The translations under genes were made by a program, and so were the position numbers. This document shows positions 7,418-14,958 of a DNA stretch of 24,927 nucleotides, in pieces (position 1 is the first letter of the stretch; each line of letters begins with the position of its first letter). The notes under the pieces are model-generated. The model made no database searches, was not told where the DNA came from, and saw only the letters and a program-made list of their open reading frames with translations. The stretch is taken from contig CAZQKW010000049.1 in the NCBI GenBank assembly GCA_964594075.1, forward strand, positions 1 through 24,927, read 5' to 3'. Source of the stretch: CAZQKW01 sp964594075. GTDB taxonomy: Bacteria; Desulfobacterota; WTBG01; CAIYCZ01.

Positions 7418-8992
7418 TTAGAATTCATACCTGAGACGTATGAGGATTGAATCCTTGTCATAATAGCCCCGATTGTAAGCGTATCCTGACCAGTAAATAA
7501 CCGGGCCGCCTTCAAAACGCCAATGCTGTCCCGGCGCGTAGGCAAGCATGGGAGCTGCAAATCCCTTGTTGATTTCCGGAGCCCAACTGCCGGTAAAGAC
7601 AAAGGCCCAGATATTATTGTTCCAGAACTGCATCAAGTTCCAGGCAATGCTTGAACTATGACTGTGGAAGAGCCGATGGTCGCGGTCTGAACTTACAATG
7701 AGATCACGGCTGTTGTTGAGAATTTTCTCGTAAAATGCGGTCAGGCTTACCTGAAAATACTGGTTATTAAACCAGTGTCTGGTTATGTAGGGAATGTCAA
7801 ACTTATCCGAGTAGTTCAAGCCAAAGCCAAACGTATCGCGCTTAACCTTATCATATATGGCGCTTGTCGAGGCCCCGGTGCCTTTATTGTAATACGCGCC
7901 ATATTCATAGAACCACTCCAGCCGCCATATGGAGCCATGCAAAAAGTCAATGGCAGTCTGCATCGTGCCACCGAAGAGCTGGTAGCGCTTGGTATCATAC
8001 ACTTTTACCCCTGGGTCTTTGGGATGGATTGATTCGCCGGTATCTTTGGAGCGAAATGCCGAGGCGAAATAAGCGCCCGAATACGTCAGAAGGGCATCCG
8101 GGTCTGTAACGACCGGCGCGTCCTGCTGCGAGTTATAGTACACCAGTGTCCAGTCAACATTATAGCTGAACCCGCGGAGCCTGATGCCCAATTCCCAGTT
8201 GTCTATTGCCCATTTCTTAGGCGCGTCATCTTTCCACTTCTTAGTAACCGTCCAATGGTAAATGCCAAAGGGTTCATAGGTAACCGGATTTGTTTTGGAG
8301 GGGCTTGGCCCCCAGTGGGTGCCCTCAACCGGAAGCCGCAGCGCCTGATAGTAGCCCGGATTGTAAACGAATTCAAACAGCAGGTTGCCGGGGAGCTGCG
8401 ACTGGTAGAAACCCCGGAACATCCAGAGACCCTGCTTCAGTTCCGCCCAGGAAAAAACTCCCGGCGAGCCATAGCGCAAATCCAACGGGTTTACCACATC
8501 AACCGTTCTTTTGATGTCGGTTTCACCCCAGATGACAATCTGCTTGCCAATGCGGACATTAAAGGGGCCTCTAATATAATCAAGATATGCTTCAGTTATG
8601 ATATCCTTTTCATTTTGCGGATGTTGATAGCGAGATACCTCATGGCTGGGAATTGCACGGTTAAGCTTGTAATCGAAATACGAAGCCTTCTCATACCAGT
8701 AGCGAAATCCGGCAAAAAGATTAAGCGTCTGGCTTGGGTCCTGTTTGACTTTCCAAAGACCTTCAACAAGGAAGCTGCTGAGCGCCTGATCCAGATTGCT
8801 GCCATGGAACTTTTGCTCATCTGCGGGAATGTGCGTCCGGATAAACATATATTCTTTATAGAACCCGTCAACCCGCAGGTTGCCATCCAAGAGATCAATA
8901 AATCCGTGAGCCGGCGCAATGAATCCAAAACCTGAAATGAAAATTGTGGCGAACGCTATTACAAAACCTAAAAAGGGATTCTTTTTTTTCAT
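7418..8992 (-). CDS. DUF1302 family outer-membrane beta-barrel protein
   Basis: 524 aa. A clear signal peptide (MKKKNPFLGFVIAF..., cleavage near PAHG) is followed by alternating aromatic and polar strands. The protein ends in IRLRYEF, with a terminal phenylalanine typical of BAM-inserted outer-membrane barrels. The segment RIGKQIVIWGETD with later NPLDLRYGSPG is characteristic of DUF1302 as I recall the family. It is paired with DUF1329 downstream, and the two are thought to handle hydrophobic substrates or lipids at the outer membrane. GGGAGGGG lies five bases before the ATG. It is preceded by a 450-base leader region without a confirmed gene. The substrate is unknown. Confidence 0.87.
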   Translation of the reverse strand: MKKKNPFLGFVIAFATIFISGFGFIAPAHGFIDLLDGNLRVDGFYKEYMFIRTHIPADEQKFHGSNLDQALSSFLVEGLWKVKQDPSQTLNLFAGFRYWYEKASYFDYKLNRAIPSHEVSRYQHPQNEKDIITEAYLDYIRGPFNVRIGKQIVIWGETDIKRTVDVVNPLDLRYGSPGVFSWAELKQGLWMFRGFYQSQLPGNLLFEFVYNPGYYQALRLPVEGTHWGPSPSKTNPVTYEPFGIYHWTVTKKWKDDAPKKWAIDNWELGIRLRGFSYNVDWTLVYYNSQQDAPVVTDPDALLTYSGAYFASAFRSKDTGESIHPKDPGVKVYDTKRYQLFGGTMQTAIDFLHGSIWRLEWFYEYGAYYNKGTGASTSAIYDKVKRDTFGFGLNYSDKFDIPYITRHWFNNQYFQVSLTAFYEKILNNSRDLIVSSDRDHRLFHSHSSSIAWNLMQFWNNNIWAFVFTGSWAPEINKGFAAPMLAYAPGQHWRFEGGPVIYWSGYAYNRGYYDKDSILIRLRYEF

Positions 8993-9443
8993 TATCCCCT
9001 CCCTTAATTTATTCTGTTTTCATTTACCCTTCATGACAGTCCGTAAAAAAACTAAAACTATTAGACGGACCAAATTTGCCACAATATAGCCTTGCATCAC
9101 CTCCTTAGCTCCCCTATTATTTTTTTAAAGTTACATAATAATTTTTCACATGAGAACGCGCAGCACTCCCAATGAACTTGCAGGCACGGTTTGATTAGCT
9201 GTAGTTGTTATTGAAATAGCGCGTTAATTTTATGTTTGCGTGGGCAAAAGTTAAAACTTGAATCGGATAATATCACTCGTCTTTTAATTGTCAAATCGTT
9301 TTTTATCAGAACTTTTCCCCATTATATTTTATTACGGTAGGCATTGGGCGCAGTCAATTTTTTTCCAACTGCACAGTACGAGGCTTTTGTAATACCTAAT
9401 GGCAGGTCCTTTTTACCGGAATGTGTCGAGAAAGTCCGCCTCA
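8993..9443. other. Intergenic leader region with a possible 25-codon ORF
   Basis: No established gene. On the minus strand, an AAGGAGGTG sequence identical to a full Shine-Dalgarno (AGGAGG at 9105-9100) is followed after only two bases by an ATG at 9097. That opens a 25-residue hydrophobic frame ending at 9020, just before the DUF1302 ribosome site. The same stretch contains an imperfect hairpin, GTCCGT (9039) with ACGGAC (9065). The remainder to 9443 is A/T-rich and should contain the DUF1302-DUF1329 promoter, which I could not place with confidence. Confidence 0.25.
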
Positions 9444-9575
9444 TGAGTCTGTGCCGCAAGGGCCTAAAATGTCATTCTGAACGAATGTAAAGAATCTCAA
9501 TCCGTTGATTTCCATATCCCGAGATTTTTCGCTGTCGCTCAAAATGACAAAGAGTCTAATTGCAGCACAGACTCA
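9444..9575. repeat. Hairpin repeat element 2 (11-bp perfect terminal inverted repeats)
   Basis: TGAGTCTGTGC (9444-9454) and GCACAGACTCA (9565-9575) close a 132-base element. The core on the + strand reads TGTCATTCTGAACGAATGTA and AAGAATCTCAATCC, then GAGATTTTTCGCTGTCGCTC and AAAATGACA, so the two halves are imperfect reverse complements. It ends in GAGTCTAATTGC. It lies 13 bases past the last gene of the nitrogenase-like operon and may terminate it. Confidence 0.75.
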
Positions 9576-9588
9576 CAGGGTGGGGGCA

Positions 9589-11319
9589 TCACATGCCCAG
9601 TTCTTTTCTAAATTCTTCTATAACCTGCCGGGTAATTTTTGCATAGCCGTGGGTTTGCGCATACTCTTCTGTCCCTGATACTGCTGCACTGCGAAACGGT
9701 GCCGGCACTTCTGCAAGCGCCTGCTTTGCCGATTCCTCCCACTCCATACGGTACGGGAGCTGGTCAATCGGCACTTCTTCATCCGTATCAGGCTGCCCGG
9801 CTGCTGCGTCGCCAAACACCGAAGAAAACTTTGCCTTGAATTTAGTCGGCGTATATTTATCAGCCACTTCCTGCATAATGGCAATGGTAATGGATGAGTT
9901 GCGTTCCTGCGCCAGTTGCTCTGCCACTTGCTGGAGTTTTTTCATGGCAGTCGCCCGCACAAAATGAGGAATCATTTCTGAAATTTTCATCAGCGCCTCT
10001 TTCGCGTCGGTGTCCCAGGGAATATCACCGTATGCTATGGGGCCAGCCAGCTCGCCTTTGGTTTCCAGGAATATTTTCATATACACTTCATTGACAATGG
10101 CCTGCACCAGATACTTCGCCCCCATGAACCCCATAAACGGGCAATTCTCGGTATTAAGATAGCCGATGGTGGGAATGTCAGCAAAGATAAAGTTGGTGAA
10201 CCCTTCATCCATACTCACCTTTTTATCGTAAAAATTGCCAAAGATGACCATGGGAGATTTTGCCACAAACAGTTCGCGCTTTTCATCAATCGTGGGCGAT
10301 ATCAGCACCGTATCGCATACTTCCCGTATTCGGTCGGCAGCCCGGGCACTGCTCACCGAGCACATGACGATGTCTATGCCCATCTCGTTTTTCAGGAAAT
10401 GGCTTATGCCCACTGCATGACTGTTATTGTTTTCCAGGGAGAGCGCTGCGGACAGTTCAAAGGTGACTGCAAACACCATGTTTGAGCGGACAAATTCCCA
10501 GGCGCTGGCCATTTCCCTTTTGATCGGGGCCGAGGCATCAATGCTGAGGTGCCGGGCAATTTTTTCCAGCCAGGCCGCAGAGTGTTCAAAACCAATGGGG
10601 ACAATATCATCCAGGTAGGGAATGTGAAATGTATTCTGCATTTTGTCGGCAACTCTGGTTCCCCAGTCAAATGGATAGATGCATACATTGAGGGCTGCCT
10701 GCGGTGCCTTTTTCAGTTCGGCGACGGTTGATCCTGCTGTCAGTACGGCATTTACCTTTACGCCGATACCCGCAAGCATGCGCTTCAGCTCAAAAACATC
10801 TGCCTGCCAGTTAAAGGTTGAAAACGTCGGACCGATTAAATTGACGGCGTTTTTAATTTTTTTCTTCGGCGGCGGCATAATATCCAGCAGGCGCAACACG
10901 GTTTCTTCTTTACCCTCGTTTACCGTGCCGCCCATGGGCGGCCGAACTATCACAGTATCCTTAAAGCCCACCTTGTGCGCCACGCCTTCCACGTCGTCGC
11001 GGGTTACTTCAACGCTCGGAGCGGTGACAATTATCAGTGCCGCCGGTTTTTTGGCAAGCACCTTGCGCAGGGTCAGTTCCAGCTTCTCTTCGGCTCCCTG
11101 CATGACATTGGCATAGGACAGATTCGTGGCATAGAGTTCGGTGGTCCAGTCATTAACCAGGATGTTCACGTGCTGGTTGATATAGCAGCCCGGCGGCGCA
11201 TGAAAAATGGTGCGCGCGTCTTTTATGCCCACCGCGGCCCATAGCGCCCCTTCAAATGCCGATGGCGTATGAATTTCCTGCAATCTAAAACCGGTAGCGG
11301 CCTGAAGATTTTCTTTCAT
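9589..11319 (-). CDS. Nitrogenase-like component 1 subunit, BchB/BchZ-like, with two PCP_red-like domains
   Basis: 576 aa, the last gene of a five-gene operon. Residues 1-430 follow the nitrogenase component 1 fold. C45 in FHAPPGCYINQH stands where NifD/K and BchZ have a cluster cysteine and BchB has an aspartate (HAPLGDDYF). The other two component-1 cysteines are absent: ATNLS and VTAPSVEV replace them. This one-ligand pattern is that of BchB and BchZ. The C-terminus carries two successive segments resembling PCP_red, the 45-residue tail of BchB/BchZ. One spans about 435-489 (W435, PHFVR, ITIAIMQEVADKY); the other spans about 527-572 (W527, PAPFR, EEYAQTHGYAKIT). Its ATG overlaps the upstream stop as ATGA and has GGAGG upstream, so translation is coupled. 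It probably pairs with the upstream subunit around one [4Fe-4S] cluster. The substrate is unknown. An in-frame start at 11355 would extend into the upstream gene and is not preferred. Confidence 0.85.
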   Translation of the reverse strand: MKENLQAATGFRLQEIHTPSAFEGALWAAVGIKDARTIFHAPPGCYINQHVNILVNDWTTELYATNLSYANVMQGAEEKLELTLRKVLAKKPAALIIVTAPSVEVTRDDVEGVAHKVGFKDTVIVRPPMGGTVNEGKEETVLRLLDIMPPPKKKIKNAVNLIGPTFSTFNWQADVFELKRMLAGIGVKVNAVLTAGSTVAELKKAPQAALNVCIYPFDWGTRVADKMQNTFHIPYLDDIVPIGFEHSAAWLEKIARHLSIDASAPIKREMASAWEFVRSNMVFAVTFELSAALSLENNNSHAVGISHFLKNEMGIDIVMCSVSSARAADRIREVCDTVLISPTIDEKRELFVAKSPMVIFGNFYDKKVSMDEGFTNFIFADIPTIGYLNTENCPFMGFMGAKYLVQAIVNEVYMKIFLETKGELAGPIAYGDIPWDTDAKEALMKISEMIPHFVRATAMKKLQQVAEQLAQERNSSITIAIMQEVADKYTPTKFKAKFSSVFGDAAAGQPDTDEEVPIDQLPYRMEWEESAKQALAEVPAPFRSAAVSGTEEYAQTHGYAKITRQVIEEFRKELGM

Positions 11320-12557
11320 GACAATCCTCCATATGTTTTCATCAGTGTGTGCCATTTTTCATATACAGGGCGGTGCAGAATCCGGAAAAAGTTTTTGCCG
11401 AGATCCAGCGCATAATCGTAGCCGTATTCGCACAGATAGAGCATATTGATCAGGGTGGGGATAAAGTGCGGAACTGTTTCCACCTGCGCCTGAAATTCAA
11501 CCTGAACCACGTTGGGTTTAATTTCCCGCACCAGGTCTTCCACCGTATCAAAATCTGTTTCAATAAAGGTAATGCCATAACGGTCTTCCAGTATCTTTTT
11601 CTCCTGCTGCATGAACTTGTTTCTCATGCAGGGGACTATGAACACCTCGACGCCGAACTCGGCGATGATTTTTCCGATGGATACTTCATTACCGGGCCCC
11701 GAGACCAGCAGCATGCGCACCTTCTGCCGGCTGAATTCTGTGCGAATTTTTTCCAGCTCGGGCCGAACGCGCCGTTCTTCTTCATCCACAATGTCATGCA
11801 GCTTCTGGCATTGTTCATAATCGGCAATGCCGCGCAGGAACCGCGAAGTCCCCTCAATGCCGGCGGGAATTTCCAGGTAGCGGGTTTCGGTGCCGTATGC
11901 TTCATCAAGCTTTTTGCAGGTAAGATATGGCGTGACATGAATGGGATACAGGTGCTCAGCCTGCACGATTTTTTCCATTTCATCAATATGCGGGGCCGGA
12001 AACACAAACGTGTGCAGGCCGGCCTTTTTCAAGGGAATTTCCAGCGCTGCGAGGTTGCCGGCGTCCTGCCCGGCTCTGCCCACAATGCCAATAGCTCCGG
12101 GAACTTTATCGAGATGCCGGAAAGTCTCAACCAGTGCTCCCCAGGCCACGTCGGAACCCAGCACCATCGAGCGCGGAAAATTAAATCCGGTCTTGGCATA
12201 GGTTACCGTGAGTTCAGGGATTTCCTGTCTGAGCTCGGCGATAACGCCGTCAAGGTCTTCGCCAATAAGCTGGGGAATGCAGGTATTGATAACCACAATG
12301 ATTTTTGGTTTGTATTTTTTATAGATATTTATGATTTGCATTTTAAGGCCCTGTTCGCCCCCGAAAATCACATCGCTTTTGTTCACCAGTGTCCCCGCGG
12401 TCAGAAGATTGGACGGTCGGCAGGACATGGATCCCACCTGATTCTGATACGAGCAGGGCTGCGGGGCATGCAGCAGGGGAATAACCCCTTCAACTTTTCC
12501 CAGGCTTGCCAGCGCCTGAATGGTTGAACAGCAGTGTTCATAATTTTTTAATGCCAT
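11316..12557 (-). CDS. Nitrogenase-like component 1 subunit, BchN/BchY/NifK-like (three cluster cysteines)
   Basis: 413 aa, close to BchN length and shorter than NifK. Three cysteines align with the P-cluster/NB-cluster ligands of the family: C35 in LLHAPQPCSYQNQ (NifK HGSQGC), C46 in SMSCRPSN (NifK VSCVSD), and C93 in INTCIPQLIGEDL (NifK TTCMAEVIGDDL). VIFGGEQGLK at 63-72 matches the NifK VFGGQQNMK motif. Together with the single cysteine of the partner this gives a 3+1 set, like BchY plus BchZ. There is no NifD-type FeMo-cofactor cysteine/histidine pair that I can place and no NifE/N or NifB gene nearby, so nitrogen fixation is unlikely. GAGGT lies nine bases before the ATG. It lies 23 bases after NifH-like A and overlaps the next gene by four bases. 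Confidence 0.87.
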   Translation of the reverse strand: MALKNYEHCCSTIQALASLGKVEGVIPLLHAPQPCSYQNQVGSMSCRPSNLLTAGTLVNKSDVIFGGEQGLKMQIINIYKKYKPKIIVVINTCIPQLIGEDLDGVIAELRQEIPELTVTYAKTGFNFPRSMVLGSDVAWGALVETFRHLDKVPGAIGIVGRAGQDAGNLAALEIPLKKAGLHTFVFPAPHIDEMEKIVQAEHLYPIHVTPYLTCKKLDEAYGTETRYLEIPAGIEGTSRFLRGIADYEQCQKLHDIVDEEERRVRPELEKIRTEFSRQKVRMLLVSGPGNEVSIGKIIAEFGVEVFIVPCMRNKFMQQEKKILEDRYGITFIETDFDTVEDLVREIKPNVVQVEFQAQVETVPHFIPTLINMLYLCEYGYDYALDLGKNFFRILHRPVYEKWHTLMKTYGGLS

Positions 12558-12580
12558 AGCGGGATACCTCGTATAATGAG

Positions 12581-13426
12581 TTATTTTTTAACAATATCGC
12601 GCCACCAGCGATACAACTCTTCAAAGTTAATTGATGTGGGAATGGTAAAACAGCGATTATTTAAGATATTGTTCGTCAGGGTGCGAAATGCGTCGCACTC
12701 CTGCGACTCGGGATACAACTGAAACAGCGTCACGCCTTTGCCCGAGCATTCCTTGATGCGTTCGCTGTAGGGAATGAAGCCGATAATTTGCGTGTCCATC
12801 ATCTCGGCAAACTTCAACAGGATTTCCTCTTCATTCTTCAGTTCCCGCAAATTCCCGATGATTCCCCCCAGCTTTGCGCCTGAGCGGCCCGTGAACTTGG
12901 ATATGGCTTTGCAGATATTTGAGGCGGCAAACAGCACTTCAATTTCGCCGCTGCTGACAATATAGGTCTCTTGCGCATAGCCCTGCCGTATCGGCATTGA
13001 AAACCCCCCGCATACCACATCGCCTAATACGTCATACAAAACGACATCAAGCTCAAGCTCCTTATAGACATTCAGATGCTGGAGCGCCTCAATCGCTTCA
13101 ATAACGCCCTTGCCGCCGCAGCCCAGCCCCGGATCGGGCCCGCCGCTCTCGGCACAGTATATGGCGCCCGAACATTCGCTATTTAACGGGCTTGCAAACA
13201 CAATCTCTTCCCGGCTCAGAGCCTTTACTTCAAAGTTTTTCCGGCGCAGGGTGTCAAGAACCGTGCGGGGCATTTTACCCCGTAGCAGCAGCCGCGTGCT
13301 GTCGTGTTTAGGGTCGCACCCCACATGCAACACCTTGAGTCCCTTGTCGGCCAGTCCAAACGAAATATGGGATGAAACCATGGATTTGCCGATGCCGCCT
13401 TTGCCGTATATTGCCAATTGTCGCAT
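12581..13426 (-). CDS. NifH/BchL/BchX-like ATPase, paralog A
   Basis: 281 aa, NifH-sized. P-loop GKGGIGKS (8-15), Switch I region VGCDPKHDSTR with D38, K40 and D42 (equivalents of NifH D39, K41, D43), the [4Fe-4S] ligands C103 (GLGCGGKG) and C139 (DVLGDVVCGG), and Switch II D132/D136. Family members are homodimers that bind one cluster between the subunits and pass electrons to component 1 with ATP hydrolysis. Position 106 is Lys where NifH has the ADP-ribosylatable Arg100. The residue after the P-loop serine is Met instead of the usual Thr. AGGAGGAG precedes the ATG. The gene lies 12 bases after paralog B and 23 before the component 1 subunit. Confidence 0.92.
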   Translation of the reverse strand: MRQLAIYGKGGIGKSMVSSHISFGLADKGLKVLHVGCDPKHDSTRLLLRGKMPRTVLDTLRRKNFEVKALSREEIVFASPLNSECSGAIYCAESGGPDPGLGCGGKGVIEAIEALQHLNVYKELELDVVLYDVLGDVVCGGFSMPIRQGYAQETYIVSSGEIEVLFAASNICKAISKFTGRSGAKLGGIIGNLRELKNEEEILLKFAEMMDTQIIGFIPYSERIKECSGKGVTLFQLYPESQECDAFRTLTNNILNNRCFTIPTSINFEELYRWWRDIVKK

Positions 13427-13438
13427 CCGCTTCTCCTC

Positions 13439-14278
13439 CTATGCAAAATACTGGAGCCAGAATTCATAGAGCTCCTCAAAATCCAGGGTGTTTGGTATCA
13501 CCAGATTGGTGTTTGCCAACACCGCGTCGCCAATCCGGGTATACACTTGCGCCTCTTCCGAATCCGGCGCCAGGCTGAACACGGTTTTGCCCTGCCCGCC
13601 GCATTCCTTTACCACCTGGCTGAACGGTATGATGCCAATAATCTGGGTGCCGATTTTCTGTGCAAAGTCCTGCACGATCTTAAGCTCGTTCTGTACCCGC
13701 CGCAGATTGATGATGAGGCCGCCCAGCTTCGCCCCTGAGCGCGCTTCAAACCGTTTAATCGCCTTTGACACATTGGTAACCTGATACAGCGCCTCAAGTT
13801 CGCCGCTGGCAACGACATAAGTTTCCCGGGCATAGCCCTGGCGTATGGGAAGCGAAAACCCGCCGCATACCACGTCGCCCAGAATATCATAAATGACCAT
13901 GTCAAAATTATAGTTCTTAAATACATCCAGCCGGCTCAGCGTCTCTATGGCTTCTACCACGCCTTTGCCCCCGCACCCCACGCCCGGCTCCGGCCCCCCG
14001 CTCTCTGCACAATAAACGACGCCGTTGTTTTTAAACGGTATGGGCGACCGATACATGATGTCCTCAGCGGTTAACGCTTCGTAATCAAACTCTTTATCCC
14101 GCAGTACATCAAGAATGCTGCGGGGGAAATCATCCAGCAGCGGCCGGGTGCTGTCGTTCTTCGGGCTGCAGCCCACCTGCAGGACTTTCAGCCCCCGGTC
14201 GGCAAAGGTGTATGACAGGTGTGCTGCCACCGTGGACTTGCCAATACCCCCTTTTCCGTAGATTGCAATCTGGCGCAT
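13439..14278 (-). CDS. NifH/BchL/BchX-like ATPase, paralog B (Switch I Asp replaced by Ser)
   Basis: 279 aa and roughly half identical to paralog A by eye, so the pair is a tandem duplication. P-loop GKGGIGKST, cluster ligands C102 (GVGCGGKG) and C138 (DILGDVVCGG), and Switch II D131/D135 are intact; position 105 is Lys. The notable change is VGCSPKNDSTR: S38 replaces the aspartate equivalent to NifH D39, a residue linked to Mg-ATP and nucleotide-dependent switching, whereas K40 and D42 remain. This copy may be a specialised donor, a regulatory partner or one half of a heterodimer. AGGAGG lies 12 bases before the ATG. It follows the MarR gene by 27 bases, in the same operon. Confidence 0.92.
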   Translation of the reverse strand: MRQIAIYGKGGIGKSTVAAHLSYTFADRGLKVLQVGCSPKNDSTRPLLDDFPRSILDVLRDKEFDYEALTAEDIMYRSPIPFKNNGVVYCAESGGPEPGVGCGGKGVVEAIETLSRLDVFKNYNFDMVIYDILGDVVCGGFSLPIRQGYARETYVVASGELEALYQVTNVSKAIKRFEARSGAKLGGLIINLRRVQNELKIVQDFAQKIGTQIIGIIPFSQVVKECGGQGKTVFSLAPDSEEAQVYTRIGDAVLANTNLVIPNTLDFEELYEFWLQYFA

Positions 14279-14305
14279 GTGTATGTGGTTCCTCCTTTCG
14301 CGGTG

Positions 14306-14770
14306 CTAAATTTTTTTCAGGAGTTCTGACACCTTTTTGAGAAGAGTCAGCAGTTCCATTTGATCGGTGCGGCTTAATTTTGAAAAAATGCTGCCCATCT
14401 CTTCAGCGCGCGTCTTTACAAAACGGGCATGTATTTTTTTACCCTTGTCTGACAATTTAACTTTCACCACGCGGCGATCCTCATCATCTCTGACCCGCTC
14501 CAGGATCCCCTCCCGTACCAGGCTGTCAACCATTTCGGTCATAAAGGGCATGGTGACCTGGGCCATTTTGCTGAGCTCGCTCATGCGATAGGCGCGGTCT
14601 TCATGAAAAGCCGACAGGGCGCGCATCTGCGACGGACTGAACTTTATGCCCACTGACGCGCTGCTGCGTTTGACCATTTTTTTAAAGAGCTGGACAAACA
14701 AATTGCGAAATTCAATAATATGCTGCTCAATTGCTTTGATGGTGTTTGAATCGGCAGGTGATGTTTTCAT
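14306..14770 (-). CDS. MarR family transcriptional regulator
   Basis: 154 aa, the usual MarR length. The N- and C-terminal helices form the dimer interface. The winged helix-turn-helix occupies about residues 50-115: SPSQMRALSAFHEDRAYRMSELSKMAQ..., then the wing RVRDDEDRRVVKVKLSDKGK with the conserved DxRxxxVxLT-like pattern. Such proteins usually repress their own operon and release DNA on binding a small ligand. It is the first gene of the nitrogenase-like operon, and an A/T-rich palindrome sits 30-58 bases upstream of its start, fitting autoregulation. The ATG at 14770 has AGGGGG upstream; a TTG at 14791 overlaps that site and is less likely. The ligand may be the substrate or product of the reductase. 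Confidence 0.92.
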   Translation of the reverse strand: MKTSPADSNTIKAIEQHIIEFRNLFVQLFKKMVKRSSASVGIKFSPSQMRALSAFHEDRAYRMSELSKMAQVTMPFMTEMVDSLVREGILERVRDDEDRRVVKVKLSDKGKKIHARFVKTRAEEMGSIFSKLSRTDQMELLTLLKKVSELLKKI

Positions 14771-14799
14771 AGCGGTATGCCCCCTGATCAATTTATTTG

Positions 14800-14828
14800 C
14801 TTAATATTTAAGTATATTAACTATTAAG
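14800..14828. promoter_or_regulatory. Predicted MarR operator palindrome
   Basis: CTTAATA (14800-14806) and TATTAAG (14822-14828) are perfect 7-base inverted arms around an A/T-rich centre, and CTTAATATTTAAG at 14800-14812 is itself a palindrome. The site lies just upstream of marR, overlapping the predicted -10 and start of transcription, which suits a repressor. MarR proteins commonly bind A/T-rich palindromes of this kind; binding here is inferred. Confidence 0.5.
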
Positions 14829-14854
14829 TAATATAAATATGTGGCCATTGTCAA
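14826..14854 (-). promoter_or_regulatory. Candidate promoter of the MarR / nitrogenase-like operon
   Basis: On the minus strand a perfect TTGACA (14854-14849) is followed after 17 bases by TTACTT (14831-14826), a poor -10. The -35 is convincing. The -10 may be shifted by a base or depend on an activator. The transcript would begin inside the palindrome at 14800-14828. Confidence 0.4.
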
Positions 14855-14929
14855 GAAAAAATTTCTATACGGACGTTGCCCGCACTATTTGGGAAAAATC
14901 CTGTTCAATAGTAACACCCCAAAATTTAT

Positions 14930-14958
14930 TTGACACAACCCATTCATTTTACTATGGT
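14930..14958 (+). promoter_or_regulatory. Promoter of the 3-hydroxyacyl-CoA dehydrogenase-like gene
   Basis: TTGACA (14930-14935), a 17-base spacer, then TATGGT (14953-14958), four of six matching the -10 consensus. It is about 50 bases before the ribosome site GGAGAGG. It is divergent from the MarR-operon promoter and separated from the palindrome by about 100 bases. Confidence 0.6.

Noticed and set aside
11349..12527. A 392-codon frame on the + strand antisense to the component 1 subunit
   Set aside because: It is a reverse-strand shadow of a gene with clear family motifs and has no ribosome site or recognisable domain.
9589..14278. Molybdenum or alternative nitrogenase (nifHDK)
   Set aside because: Component 1 subunits lack the full NifD/NifK cysteine set (one subunit has a single ligand), no FeMo-cofactor assembly genes are present, and the cysteine pattern is that of BchYZ/BchNB-type enzymes.
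9589..14278. Chlorophyll or bacteriochlorophyll synthesis genes (DPOR/COR)
   Set aside because: No other photosynthesis genes occur in the window, there are two Fe-protein paralogs, and the C-terminus is unusual. Similarity of motifs alone does not justify bch names.
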